A DNA stretch of 8,224 bases from Betaproteobacteria bacterium (lineage in GTDB: Bacteria; Pseudomonadota; Gammaproteobacteria; Burkholderiales; SG8-41). The notes under the pieces are model-generated. The model made no database searches, was not told the origin of the DNA, and worked only from the letters and a program-made list of their open reading frames with translations. Where the stretch lies: contig JAOTVX010000071.1 of NCBI GenBank assembly GCA_029863175.1, positions 1 through 8,224 on the forward strand. Direction: 5' to 3'. Shown piece after piece: positions 1 through 7,120 of this stretch. The first letter of the stretch is position 1; every line of letters starts with the position of its first letter. The translations under genes and the position numbers were made by a program.

Positions 1-13
1 AGCGGGTCGCCAC
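1..13 (-). CDS. Possible 5' end of a further minus-strand gene, cut by window edge
   Basis: On the minus strand an AGGAG (complement of 24-28) stands 10 nt before a GTG at 13-11, which would open a frame reading M-A-T-R before the window ends. Only four codons are visible, so no product can be assigned. In related gammaproteobacteria recG often lies downstream of spoT/ridA; that is context only and not seen here. The Shine-Dalgarno match could be chance. Confidence 0.22.
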
Positions 14-71
14 AAATGGCGCTCCTGGACTTTCGAGCGCCGCGGGACGCGAAGCGAGAAAGGCGCGCATC

Positions 72-236
72 GAAGACGCAGGGCGCACAGAGTCAGTCAA
101 TACTTGAGCGCAAAAAACGCGAAACCGCAAGAATTTATATCACGAGCGCTTTGCCGGAATCATTTTCCGGTGCGTTTGCCTCATCCGCGCTTTTTCGATC
201 TCCTGCTGTTTGCGGTCTTTGCGCCTTTGCGGCGAG
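72..236. repeat. Degenerate inverted repeat rich in GCAAAG/CGCAGAG words
   Basis: The right arm (about 208-236) reads on the minus strand as CGCCGCAAAGGCGCAAAGAC followed by CGCAAAC. The left arm (about 104-131) contains a diverged copy in inverse orientation to the right arm (GCGCAAAAAACGCGAAACCGCAAG). A third related stretch, GACGCAGGGCGCACAGAG, lies at 75-92. Between the arms is a perfect hairpin at 154-170. Short repeats made of GCAAAG/GCAGAG words, found after genes, are known to me from many environmental proteobacterial genomes; assigning this copy to such a family is inference. The right arm overlaps the last codons of ridA. No transposase or target-site duplication is visible. Confidence 0.45.
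154..170 (-). terminator. Hairpin just downstream of ridA, possible terminator
   Basis: CCGGAA (154-159) and TTCCGG (165-170) form a perfect 6-bp stem with a 5-nt loop, starting 10 nt after the ridA stop in the minus-strand direction. There is no T-tract after it on either strand, so it is at best a weak or Rho-assisted terminator, or simply part of the surrounding repeat. Confidence 0.3.
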
Positions 237-624
237 AACGCTTATTCAAAACCATGATGGCGTCCATCTCCACCGCCGCGCCCTTGGGCAGCGCCGCCAC
301 GCCCACGGCGGCGCGCGCCGGATAGGGCTCGCGGAAAAACTGCGCCATCACCTCGTTCACCAGCGGAAAGTGCCCGAGGTCGGTAAGATACACATTGAGT
401 TTCACCACATCCGCCAATCCACCGCCGGCCGCCTGGGCCACCGCGGCCAGATTCTCGAACACGCGCCGGATTTGCGCGCGCATGTCACCGTTTTCCAGCG
501 TCATGGTCCCGGGAACAAGCGGAATCTGGCCGGCAAGGTAAACGGTGTTACCGGTTTTTACTGCCTGGGAATAGGTCCCGATCGCCTGCGGGGCCTTGTC
601 GGTTTTGATTGTCTGGCGCGCCAC
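181..624 (-). CDS. ridA: RidA family 2-iminobutanoate/2-iminopropanoate deaminase with basic C-terminal extension
   Basis: RidA (YjgF/YER057c/UK114 family) hydrolyses reactive enamine/imine intermediates released by PLP enzymes such as threonine dehydratase, in the cytosol as a homotrimer. The 147-residue product carries family hallmarks: [12 protein letters not shown] near residues 11-22, YLAGQIPL at 29-36, NVYLTDL at 77-83, the substrate-binding Arg at 104 (YPAR) and Glu at 119 (VEMDAI). Family members normally end a few residues after that last motif, near 125-130 aa. This one runs on for about 20 residues, strongly basic ([19 protein letters not shown]), encoded by the GCAAAG-type repeat at the 3' end. 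Translation starts at GTG (622-624) with AGGA (complement of 632-635) 7 nt upstream. It lies 16 nt after spoT and is probably co-transcribed with it. Confidence 0.94.
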   Translation of the reverse strand: MARQTIKTDKAPQAIGTYSQAVKTGNTVYLAGQIPLVPGTMTLENGDMRAQIRRVFENLAAVAQAAGGGLADVVKLNVYLTDLGHFPLVNEVMAQFFREPYPARAAVGVAALPKGAAVEMDAIMVLNKRSRRKGAKTANSRRSKKRG

Positions 625-640
625 CGTCGTTTCCTGCCGT

Positions 641-2893
641 TCAGCCTTTCTTGCGGATGATCCGGACCACGGACTCGAGCGCGCGGATGCGGCGCATGAT
701 ATGCGCCAGGTGCACGCGGTCGCGCACCTCGACGGTGAAGCTCATGGCGGTGTACTGGCCATCGCGGTCGTCGAACGAGACCGAATCGATGTTGGCCTCC
801 TGTTCGGCGATGGCCGCGGCCACGGACGCCAGCACGCCGCGCTGGTTCTTCGCCTCGACCCTGAAATACACCGGGTACACGCCCTTGATGTCCTTCTCCC
901 ACTGCACGTCGATCCATTGCTCCGGGTGCTTGCGGTAGCGCGCCACGTTCGGACAGTCCTCGGTGTGCACCACGATGCCGCGTCCGGCAGTGAGGAAACC
1001 GAGAATGGGATCGCCGGGGATCGGACGGCAGCAACGCGCGTAGTTGACCACGACGCCTTCGGTCCCGTGGATCGCCAGCGCCGGTTCCTTGGGCTTCTGG
1101 CTGCGACGGCGGAACAGCCGCAGGAAACGGCTGGCATCGTCCTTTTCGGTTTGCGGGACGAGCTGGCGCGCCACCACCGAGGCCAGGCGGTTGCCGAGGC
1201 CGATCTCGCCCAGCAGATCGTTCCAGGTTTTCAGCTTGAGGGTTTTCAGCAGCGCCTGGCGGGCGTCATTCGAGACCTTCTCCAGATCGGCATCGATGTC
1301 CTCCAGCGCCGTCCGGAGCAGGCGTTCGCCGAGCTTGGCCGATTCGTCGACTTTCTGGTTCTTGAGGAAGTTGCGGATATGCGCCCGCGCCTTGCTGGTG
1401 ACGACATAATTGAGCCAGGCCGGGTTGGGGCGGCTGGCCGGCGCGGTAATGACCTCGACGTGATCGCCGTTGCGCAGTGTGGTGCGCAGCGGCACCAACT
1501 GGTGGTTGACCTTGGCGCCGACGCAGCGGTTGCCGACATCGGTGTGCACGTCGTAGGCGAAATCGATGACCGTGGCGTCGCGCGGGAGCTTCTTGATTTC
1601 GCCGTTGGGCGTGAACACGTAGACCTCGTCCGGGAACAGGTCGACCTTGAGATGCTCGAGGAATTCGCGCGGATTGCCGGCCTTTTGCTGGGTCTCCAGC
1701 AGGTCCTTGAGCCATTGGAGCGCGCGTTGCTGCGCCGGATCGGTGCTGCGTTCCCCGCTCTTGTACAACCAGTGCGAAGCGACTCCGGCCTCGGCCACGC
1801 GTTCCATTTCATGCGTGCGGATCTGCACCTCGAGCGAGACCCCGAACGGACCGAAAACCACCGTGTGCAACGACTGGTAACCGTTGGCCTTGGGAATGGC
1901 GATGTAATCCTTGAACCGCCCGGGGATGGGCTTGTACAGGTTGTGGATCACGCCGAGCGCCCGGTAGCAGGTGTCGGCCCGGTCCACGATCACGCGGAAA
2001 CCGTAGATGTCGTACACCTGGTCGAACGACAGGTGCTTCTGTTCCATCTTGCGGTAAACGCCATACAGGCTTTTCTCGCGCCCGCTCACTTCCGCCGCCA
2101 GTCCCTCGTGTTCCAGCTGGGTGACAATGGCGTTGCGGATTTTTTCCACGATCGCCTTGCGGTTGCCATGGCGCTTGCGCACGGCGTCGGCGATGATGCG
2201 ATAGCGCAGCGGGTAGAGCGCGGAAAATCCGAGGTTACCCAGTTCCGCCGCCCACTGGCGTACGCCCAGGCGGTTGGCAATGGGCGCGTAGATGTCGAGG
2301 GTTTCGCGCGCGATGGCGCGCCGGCGCGCGGGGTTGAGCGCCGCGATGGTGCGCATGTTGTGCAGCCGGTCGGCGAGCTTGATCAGGATGACGCGGATGT
2401 CGCTCGCCATGGCGAGCAGCATCTTGCGGAAGTTCTCCGCCTGCGCCTCTTCCTGTGACTGGAATTCGATACGGGTGATCTTGGACACACCGTCGACCAG
2501 CACGGCGACATCCTCGCCGAACTCCTCGGCGATGCGTTCCTTCACCGTGGGCGTGTCTTCGATGACGTCGTGCAGGATGGCGGCGGTGATGCTGCGGGCA
2601 TCGAGATGCATCTCCGCCAGGATGCGGGCGACCTCGATCGGATGGTAGATGTAGGGTTCGCCGCTTATACGCCGCTGCCCGTCATGGGCCTCGGCGCCGA
2701 ACAGGTAGGCCGAATAAACGTCAGCAACGTCCCGGGGCTCGAGATAAGATTCGAGTATGGCGCACAGGTCACTGATCTGAAACCGCTCCCCGGAACTTCC
2801 GGGCTGCGGCTCAGACTTCGGTTCCGCCCTCTTTGCCGGGGGCCGGGCTGGTATCGAGCCCGCCTGTTTGGGGTTGGTCGGCTGTGTCTTCAT
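641..2893 (-). CDS. spoT: Bifunctional (p)ppGpp synthetase/hydrolase SpoT
   Basis: Long RelA/SpoT homolog, 750 aa. In order: a Pro/Lys/Glu-rich unstructured N-terminus (1-40); an HD hydrolase domain with YIYHP (H84), LHDVIEDTP (H108-D109) and [11 protein letters not shown] (172-182); a synthetase domain with YDIYGFRV (295-301), [20 protein letters not shown] (325-344) and EVQIRT (355-360); a TGS domain (about 422-485); a Cys/His module with CC at 621-622, H643 and C647; and a C-terminal ACT domain (about 672-748). The intact HD motif plus the basic RFKD loop (326-329) marks the bifunctional SpoT/Rel type, unlike RelA, which has an acidic loop there. It should make and degrade the alarmone ppGpp. 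The ATG at 2893 is the only standard start upstream of the HD domain; GAGG lies 3 nt before it. That start places 83 nt inside rpoZ, suggesting translational coupling. Confidence 0.96.
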   Translation of the reverse strand: MKTQPTNPKQAGSIPARPPAKRAEPKSEPQPGSSGERFQISDLCAILESYLEPRDVADVYSAYLFGAEAHDGQRRISGEPYIYHPIEVARILAEMHLDARSITAAILHDVIEDTPTVKERIAEEFGEDVAVLVDGVSKITRIEFQSQEEAQAENFRKMLLAMASDIRVILIKLADRLHNMRTIAALNPARRRAIARETLDIYAPIANRLGVRQWAAELGNLGFSALYPLRYRIIADAVRKRHGNRKAIVEKIRNAIVTQLEHEGLAAEVSGREKSLYGVYRKMEQKHLSFDQVYDIYGFRVIVDRADTCYRALGVIHNLYKPIPGRFKDYIAIPKANGYQSLHTVVFGPFGVSLEVQIRTHEMERVAEAGVASHWLYKSGERSTDPAQQRALQWLKDLLETQQKAGNPREFLEHLKVDLFPDEVYVFTPNGEIKKLPRDATVIDFAYDVHTDVGNRCVGAKVNHQLVPLRTTLRNGDHVEVITAPASRPNPAWLNYVVTSKARAHIRNFLKNQKVDESAKLGERLLRTALEDIDADLEKVSNDARQALLKTLKLKTWNDLLGEIGLGNRLASVVARQLVPQTEKDDASRFLRLFRRRSQKPKEPALAIHGTEGVVVNYARCCRPIPGDPILGFLTAGRGIVVHTEDCPNVARYRKHPEQWIDVQWEKDIKGVYPVYFRVEAKNQRGVLASVAAAIAEQEANIDSVSFDDRDGQYTAMSFTVEVRDRVHLAHIMRRIRALESVVRIIRKKG

Positions 2894-3116
2894 TGACCTC
2901 GAGTCCGGCTGGCAACACTTCCTCGTCCAGGATGGCGTTGGTCACGTGACCTTCGGCAATCTCGCGCAGCGCGATCACCGTCGGTTTGTCGTTCTCCCGG
3001 GGTACATGCGTATCCGCGCCATTAATCAGCTGACGCGCGCGACGCGTGGCCACCAGCACGAGCTGAAAGCGGTTATCGACGTTGTCCAGACAATCTTCTA
3101 CTGTGATACGAGCCAT
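2811..3116 (-). CDS. rpoZ: DNA-directed RNA polymerase subunit omega
   Basis: Small polymerase subunit that assists folding and assembly of beta-prime and, in proteobacteria, forms part of a ppGpp-binding site. The 101-aa product starts [20 protein letters not shown], followed by [10 protein letters not shown] and the conserved [16 protein letters not shown] (about 43-58), the omega signature. After about residue 68 the protein is an acidic, Gly/Pro-rich tail, about 10 residues longer than the E. coli protein (91 aa) as I recall it. The last 83 nt also encode the SpoT N-terminus in another frame, which may explain the unconserved tail. ATG start with GAGGG (complement of 3123-3127) 6 nt upstream, a strong ribosome binding site. 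It sits 171 nt after gmk, so it may have its own promoter. Confidence 0.94.
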   Translation of the reverse strand: MARITVEDCLDNVDNRFQLVLVATRRARQLINGADTHVPRENDKPTVIALREIAEGHVTNAILDEEVLPAGLEVNEDTADQPQTGGLDTSPAPGKEGGTEV

Positions 3117-3152
3117 GCCTATCCCTCAATCTTCATGAGTAACCTAAGGAAA

Positions 3153-3166
3153 CGCGGTCTGCCGCG
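3153..3166. terminator. Hairpin in the gmk-rpoZ gap, terminator-like on the plus strand only
   Basis: CGCGG (3153-3157), loop TCTG, CCGCG (3162-3166). On the plus strand it is followed by GGTTTTTC, an intrinsic-terminator look, but no plus-strand gene is upstream. It might limit antisense transcription into the gmk side, or simply be structure in the 5' leader of rpoZ. The rest of the 171-nt gap (3117-3287) holds no gene and no convincing minus-strand promoter; TATGTA-like and TATATC-like boxes occur but lack good -35 partners. Confidence 0.28.
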
Positions 3167-3287
3167 GGTTTTTCATACATAAAACCAAGCATATGCCCTG
3201 ACGGCTGCCAGATCCGGGGCCGGTCAGGAACAGGTGCTTGTATTGCATCTTACTGATATAGGGCGGTTTTTGCCACTTGGCCCGGCG

Positions 3288-3896
3288 TCAGGCCCCGGAA
3301 AGCAGCGCTTCCATATCGACCTGGACCGGCCGGGGGGTGCCGGTGCCACGGATTATGGCCATCAGATCCGCGAGGGCGGCGCTGAAGTCGTCATTGACCA
3401 CCAGATGGTCGAATTCCCCGTGGTGGCTTATTTCCGACGCGGCCGCGCGCATGCGGCGTGCGATTACCTCGGTCGAATCCTGGCCGCGCCCGGTGAGGCG
3501 TTCCTCGAGTGCCGCGCGCGAGGGCGGCAGAATGAAAATACTGACCGCCTCGGGAAGTTGTTCCTTGATGGCACGCGCGCCCTGCCAGTCGATGTCGAAG
3601 ATGATATTTTTTCCCTGACGCAGCAGGTTCTCGGTGGCGGCGCGCGAGGTGCCATAGGAATGTCCGAAGACCCTGGCGTGCTCGAGGAAGCGGCCGGCCG
3701 CCACCATCTCGTCGAATTGCGCCTGGTTGACGAAATAATAATGCACGCCATGCTGCTCGCCCGGGCGCGGCGCGCGCGTGGTATGCGAAATCGAGAATGC
3801 CACGTCCGGCATCTGCTCCACCAGCGCCTTGGCGAGGCTGGTCTTGCCGGTTCCGGAGGCGGCGGATATGACGAACAGCCGGCCCTTGTTACTCAA
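3288..3896 (-). CDS. gmk: Guanylate kinase
   Basis: Transfers phosphate from ATP to GMP (and dGMP) to make GDP, the step feeding GTP and ppGpp pools. 202 aa, near the usual length. Visible elements: P-loop SAASGTGKTS (11-20); the GMP-binding segment SHTTRAPRPGEQHGVHYYFV (37-56); FLEHARVFGHSYGTS (70-84); DIDWQGARAI (101-110); ILPPS (122-126); and the lid-region RGQDSTEVIARRM (137-149). The start is TTG (3894-3896). No ATG or GTG lies in frame between it and the P-loop or shortly upstream, and an AGG sits about 9 nt before it. The start overlaps the last codons of yicC by 8 nt, so a weak start codon is probably served by coupling to YicC translation. Confidence 0.95.
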   Translation of the reverse strand: MSNKGRLFVISAASGTGKTSLAKALVEQMPDVAFSISHTTRAPRPGEQHGVHYYFVNQAQFDEMVAAGRFLEHARVFGHSYGTSRAATENLLRQGKNIIFDIDWQGARAIKEQLPEAVSIFILPPSRAALEERLTGRGQDSTEVIARRMRAAASEISHHGEFDHLVVNDDFSAALADLMAIIRGTGTPRPVQVDMEALLSGA

Positions 3897-4755
3897 TGTT
3901 CTGCACCTGCTCGCGCATCTGCTCGATCAGCACCTTGAGCTCGACGGCGCGGCGCGTGAGTTCTTCGTCCTGGCTCTTGGACGCGAACGTATTCGCCTCG
4001 CGGTTGAGTTCCTGGATCAGAAAGTCCAGGCGGCGGCCCGCCGGCTCGTCCTTGCCCAGCACGTCTCTGATTTCGGCAATATGGCCGTCGAGACGATCGA
4101 TTTCCTCCGTCACATCCAGGCGCTGCGCAATCAAGGCAAGTTCCTGTTCCAAACGTTCCGGCTGCGCCTGCACATCGAGCTTCAGCACTCGGTCCCGCAG
4201 CTTGTCGCGATGCTTCTGCTGCGCAGCGTCGAGCATGGGCCGGACTTCGGCGACCAACTCAACGATGCGCTCATTGCGTTGCTCGAGCAGCTGGCCAATG
4301 CGCTCACCTTCGCGATGGCGGGCCGCCTGCAATCCCGCGACCGCCTGCTCCAGACAGGCGCACAGCGGTTCCGCCAGCTGATCCACGCGCTGTTCCGGTT
4401 CCTTGATCACCCCGGGCCAGCGCAGCGTTTCGGCGGCCGATAGAGGCCGCGCATCGGGCAATTCGGCGCGCACGGCGGCCTGCAGCCGGCGCAACGCCTT
4501 GAGCACCGTCGTATCGACCTCGCTCGCGCCGGCGTCGCCGGAGAGCAGACTCAAGCGCAAGGTGCAATCGACCTTACCGCGCTTGAGCACGGCCGAAGCG
4601 CGCTCCCTGAACTTGCTTTCCAGCTGCCGAAACTCCTCGGGCATGCGGAAACCGACGTCAAGAAAACGATGATTGACACTGCGCAATTCCCAGACGATCT
4701 GGAAGGGTGCGACCGTGGCATCAGCGGTCGCGAAGCCCGTCATGCTATACGGCAT
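3889..4755 (-). CDS. yicC: YicC family endoribonuclease
   Basis: 288 aa, essentially the length of the E. coli protein. The N-terminal YicC signature starts SMTGFATAD (4-12), with ELRSVNHRFLDVGFRMPEEF at about 23-42 and RGKVDCTLRL near 59-68. The C-terminal block (LDFLIQELNREANTFASKS, then ELKVLIEQMREQVQNIE at the end) is nearly identical to the E. coli sequence I remember. YicC proteins have been described as metal-dependent endoribonucleases that act on small RNAs such as RyhB. The start is ATG 4753-4755; a second in-frame ATG at 4741-4743 would still keep MTGFA. The Shine-Dalgarno sequence before either is poor. It is first in the leftward cluster. Confidence 0.93.
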   Translation of the reverse strand: MPYSMTGFATADATVAPFQIVWELRSVNHRFLDVGFRMPEEFRQLESKFRERASAVLKRGKVDCTLRLSLLSGDAGASEVDTTVLKALRRLQAAVRAELPDARPLSAAETLRWPGVIKEPEQRVDQLAEPLCACLEQAVAGLQAARHREGERIGQLLEQRNERIVELVAEVRPMLDAAQQKHRDKLRDRVLKLDVQAQPERLEQELALIAQRLDVTEEIDRLDGHIAEIRDVLGKDEPAGRRLDFLIQELNREANTFASKSQDEELTRRAVELKVLIEQMREQVQNIE

Positions 4756-4878
4756 TGCTGAGTCGTCCGCGGAAAAAGTGAGTCATAGGAGGGTCCATCG
4801 AGGCGGTCCATGAAAGCGGTCACACAAAAATTCTAGCCTAAGTCTAAGATATAGGGATGCATCAAACGAGCAAGCACC
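4756..4878. promoter_or_regulatory. Divergent control region between yicC and the PP2C gene
   Basis: This 123-nt spacer must carry the start signals for both gene blocks. On the minus strand TAGAAT (complement of 4830-4835) is a 5-of-6 match to a sigma70 -10 box, without a recognisable -35. On the plus strand TAAGAT (4845-4850) is a 4-of-6 match, again with a poor -35. The heptamer GGTCCAT occurs twice in direct repeat, 13 bp apart (4792-4798 and 4805-4811), a possible but unproven binding-site pair. The location is firm; the individual boxes are tentative. Confidence 0.45.
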
Positions 4879-5622
4879 GTGCGATTTGACTCAGCCAAAC
4901 TCACGCTGGTGGGTCACCGACAGGAAAACCAGGACAAAGTCGAAGTCATATCGCAGCGGAATTGCGTGCTGATTGTCGTCGTCGATGGAATGGGCGGGCA
5001 CTCTGGAGGCGCAAAGGCCTCGGAGATCACGATCAATACGCTGGGTCAATACTTCCGCAACGTTGCGCACCCGGTCATCGATCCGCAGGGCTTCCTGACG
5101 CTGGCGTTGGCGCAGGCTCACGACAAAGTCGTGGATCTCGGCCAAGACATAGCGCTCGAGAACCGGCCGAGAGCCACCTGCGCCGTTTGCCTGATCCAGG
5201 ACGGCTTCGCGTACTGGGCCCATGTGGGCGACAGCCGCGTCTACCAACTGCGCAGCGGCGCGGTGCACGCGCGCTCACGCGATCATAGCCACGTAGAGCT
5301 GCTGCTGCGAGAAGGTCTTGTCAAGGAACATGAGACGCGTGACCATCCCATGCGCAATTACGTGGAATGCTGCCTGGGCGGCGATCGGCCGCTACCCGAT
5401 ATGAGCATCGCCGCGCGCAAGAAACTTGTCGCGGACGACGTACTGCTGGTCTGTACGGATGGCCTCTGGTCCGGGGTCGACGATGCGGAGATCGCGCGTC
5501 TCTCGAGCGAATCGCCGTCTTTGGAGCCGGCGCTGCAGGAGCTTGCGAACAACGCCGTACAGCGCAACGCGCCGCACAGCGACAACACGAGCGTTGCGGC
5601 GCTGCGCTGGATCGGCCACTAG
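4879..5622 (+). CDS. PP2C-family serine/threonine protein phosphatase
   Basis: Compact stand-alone phosphatase of the PPM/PP2C type, 247 aa, predicted cytosolic (no signal peptide or membrane segment). Metal-binding and catalytic motifs are all present: RQENQD (14-19), VVDGMGG (34-40), ATCAVCLI (99-106), HVGDSRVYQL (115-124), RDHS (134-137), NYVECCLGG (160-168), CTDGLW (192-197) and SDNTSV (234-239). It should remove phosphate from phospho-Ser/Thr proteins using two Mn/Mg ions. The start is GTG 4879; an in-frame stop (TAG 4852-4854) lies shortly upstream with no ATG between, and the ribosome binding site is weak. An ATG at 4857 is out of frame. Related genomes often pair such a phosphatase with a Ser/Thr kinase near rph or yicC; no kinase is in this window. 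Confidence 0.92.
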   Translation: MRFDSAKLTLVGHRQENQDKVEVISQRNCVLIVVVDGMGGHSGGAKASEITINTLGQYFRNVAHPVIDPQGFLTLALAQAHDKVVDLGQDIALENRPRATCAVCLIQDGFAYWAHVGDSRVYQLRSGAVHARSRDHSHVELLLREGLVKEHETRDHPMRNYVECCLGGDRPLPDMSIAARKKLVADDVLLVCTDGLWSGVDDAEIARLSSESPSLEPALQELANNAVQRNAPHSDNTSVAALRWIGH

Positions 5623-5651
5623 CCCTGACCGCATTAGTCCTCAGCGTTGAC

Positions 5652-5675
5652 GGCTGGCACAATTCGCTTCCAGCC
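5652..5675 (+). other. Perfect 6-bp inverted repeat upstream of rph
   Basis: GGCTGG (5652-5657) and CCAGCC (5670-5675) are separated by 12 nt in the 77-nt gap between the phosphatase gene and rph. The left arm overlaps TTGACG (5647-5652), a 5-of-6 match to a -35 box, but no -10 follows at the right distance. It could be a hairpin ending phosphatase transcripts, an operator, or RNA structure before rph. There is no T-tract after it. Confidence 0.3.
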
Positions 5676-5699
5676 ATATTGATCCCCCAGGAGTAGACG

Positions 5700-6416
5700 A
5701 TGCGGCCCAGCGGGCGCCAAGCCGACGAAATGCGAGCCGTCAGGTTCATTCCCAACTACACAACCCATGCCGAGGGCTCGGTGCTGGCCGAATTCGGGAC
5801 GACGCGCGTGCTTTGCACCGCGTCCGTCGAGCCGCGCGTGCCGCCCTTCTTGAAGGGCCGCCAGGAAGGCTGGGTCACAGCCGAATACGGCATGCTGCCG
5901 CGGGCCACGCATACACGCTCGCCGCGCGAAGCGGCGCGCGGCAAACAAAGCGGCAGAACGCAGGAGATTCAGCGCTTGATCGGACGCAGCCTGCGCGCCG
6001 TGGTAGACCGCGCCGCGTTGGGCGAGCGCACGATCACGGTGGATTGCGACGTGATTCAAGCCGACGGAGGCACGCGCACGGCAGCCATATCCGGCGGCTA
6101 CGTGGCGCTGGCGCTGGCGGCGCGCAAGCTCGTGACGGCAGGCAGCATCAAGGCCAGCCCGATTCATGGTCAGATTGCGGCAATCTCGGTCGGCATCGTC
6201 AACGGCGTGCCGGTACTGGACCTGGACTACGTGGAGGATGCCGACGCGGAAACGGACATGAATGTCGTGATGAACGAGGCCGGCGGGTTCATCGAGCTCC
6301 AAGGCACGGCGGAAGGACACGCCTTTCAGCGCGATGAACTCGACGCGCTGCTCGGGCTGGCCGCCGGCGGCATCGAGCAGTTGCTGGCAGCCCAGGCCGC
6401 CGTGCTCAAAGAGTGA
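5700..6416 (+). CDS. rph: Ribonuclease PH
   Basis: Phosphate-dependent 3'-5' exoribonuclease that trims the 3' ends of tRNA precursors and other RNAs, acting as a hexamer. 238 aa, the same as E. coli RNase PH. Diagnostic stretches: [12 protein letters not shown] at the start; [20 protein letters not shown] (19-38); [17 protein letters not shown] (57-73); the [20 protein letters not shown] segment (80-99); [18 protein letters not shown] (114-131), where the phosphate-binding Arg lies; and [18 protein letters not shown] with its catalytic-site aspartates. The start is ATG 5700 with AGGAG (5689-5693) 6 nt upstream. The final codons overlap rdgB by 4 nt, indicating one transcript. Confidence 0.96.
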   Translation: MRPSGRQADEMRAVRFIPNYTTHAEGSVLAEFGTTRVLCTASVEPRVPPFLKGRQEGWVTAEYGMLPRATHTRSPREAARGKQSGRTQEIQRLIGRSLRAVVDRAALGERTITVDCDVIQADGGTRTAAISGGYVALALAARKLVTAGSIKASPIHGQIAAISVGIVNGVPVLDLDYVEDADAETDMNVVMNEAGGFIELQGTAEGHAFQRDELDALLGLAAGGIEQLLAAQAAVLKE

Positions 6417-7021
6417 GCAGCACGCACGCCTGGGTGTTGGCCAGCGGCAATCGCGGCAAGCTGGCCGAGTTCGAGGCATTGCTGCGCGACACCGGCCTCG
6501 ACCTCCAATTGCAGGGAGACCTGGGCATAGAGTCGGCCGAGGAAACAGCCGGAACCTTTCTGGAGAACGCGCTGCTCAAAGCTCGGCATGCCAGCCGGCT
6601 GAGTGGACTGCCAGCCATCGCCGACGACTCTGGCCTCGTGGTAGATGCTCTCGACGGGGCGCCCGGCGTCCGATCGGCGCGTTTTGCCGGCCAGTCGTGC
6701 AGCGATGCCGACAATGTCGCCGCGTTGCTGGCGGCGCTCGACGGAGTCCCCGAGGAGCGGAGGACCGCACGCTTTCACTGCACCATCGTGGCGCTGCGCC
6801 GCGACGACGATCCGATGCCCTTGGTCGCCCAAGGGCAATGGGAAGGCCTGATCGCCACGATTGCCAAAGGCCAGGGCGGTTTCGGCTACGACCCGGTGTT
6901 CATCGAACCGACCAGCGGCTTGACCGCGGCGCAACTCAAGGCCGACGTAAAAAACCGTCTGAGCCATCGTGCCCAGGCCTTGGTCCGGCTGCGAACCTGG
7001 CTTGGACCAGCCGATCGTTGA
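6413..7021 (+). CDS. rdgB: XTP/dITP pyrophosphatase (non-canonical purine NTPase) RdgB
   Basis: House-cleaning enzyme of the Ham1/RdgB family. It hydrolyses dITP, ITP and XTP to monophosphates and PPi, keeping deaminated purines out of DNA and RNA. 202 aa, close to the E. coli length. Motifs: [12 protein letters not shown] (9-20), the triphosphate-binding (S/T)GNxx[21 protein letters not shown] (41-60); [13 protein letters not shown] (68-80) with the catalytic acidic pair; [12 protein letters not shown] (82-93); [11 protein letters not shown] (153-163); and SHRAQAL (184-190). The start is GTG (6413-6415), overlapping the rph TGA as GTGA, which favours coupling. The same rph-rdgB pairing is common in proteobacteria. 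Confidence 0.95.
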   Translation: MSSTHAWVLASGNRGKLAEFEALLRDTGLDLQLQGDLGIESAEETAGTFLENALLKARHASRLSGLPAIADDSGLVVDALDGAPGVRSARFAGQSCSDADNVAALLAALDGVPEERRTARFHCTIVALRRDDDPMPLVAQGQWEGLIATIAKGQGGFGYDPVFIEPTSGLTAAQLKADVKNRLSHRAQALVRLRTWLGPADR

Positions 7022-7025
7022 CCGG

Positions 7026-7075
7026 CGGCGCATCCCCCCGCGCCGAGTCTTATGCACAAGCCGGGCCAGCCCGGC
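7026..7075 (+). terminator. Two GC-rich hairpins after rdgB, possible weak terminator region
   Basis: Hairpin one: CGGCGC (7026-7031) with GCGCCG (7040-7045), 8-nt loop, 4 nt after the rdgB stop. Hairpin two: GCCGGG (7060-7065) with CCCGGC (7070-7075), tight 4-nt loop. Neither has a T-tract, so classical intrinsic termination is unlikely; they may protect the 3' end or pause polymerase. A DnaA-box-like 9-mer lies between the two stems. Confidence 0.3.
7050..7058 (+). promoter_or_regulatory. DnaA-box-like 9-mer TTATGCACA
   Basis: TTATGCACA fits the DnaA box consensus TTWTNCACA exactly. It stands alone, about 180 bp left of the tighter cluster at 7229-7263, in the same non-coding gap. A single 9-mer can occur by chance; the nearby cluster raises its credibility. 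Confidence 0.45.
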
Positions 7076-7120
7076 CTCGAACCCACGGCTTGCGAGACAT
7101 TGCTGCTACCGGAGCTACGA

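Noticed and set aside
16..660. 214-codon plus-strand frame covering the window start and ridA
   Set aside because: It is antisense to ridA for most of its length and runs through the degenerate repeat; no recognisable domain.
596..2458. Very long open frame (620 codons) on the plus strand opposite spoT
   Set aside because: It is antisense to the fully conserved SpoT protein. Long antisense frames are expected in GC-rich genes, its translation shows no known motif, and no ribosome binding site stands out.
5656..5670. Possible sigma54 promoter (TGGCAC) before rph
   Set aside because: The required GC element is not at the right distance: only 8 nt lie between GG and GC instead of 10, and the TTGC part is missing.
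6962..6982. RdgB SHRAQAL with Ala where E. coli has Gly
   Set aside because: Ala at this position is, as I recall, seen in other proteobacterial members; the catalytic acidic residues and nucleotide-binding motifs are intact, so there is no sign of lost function.
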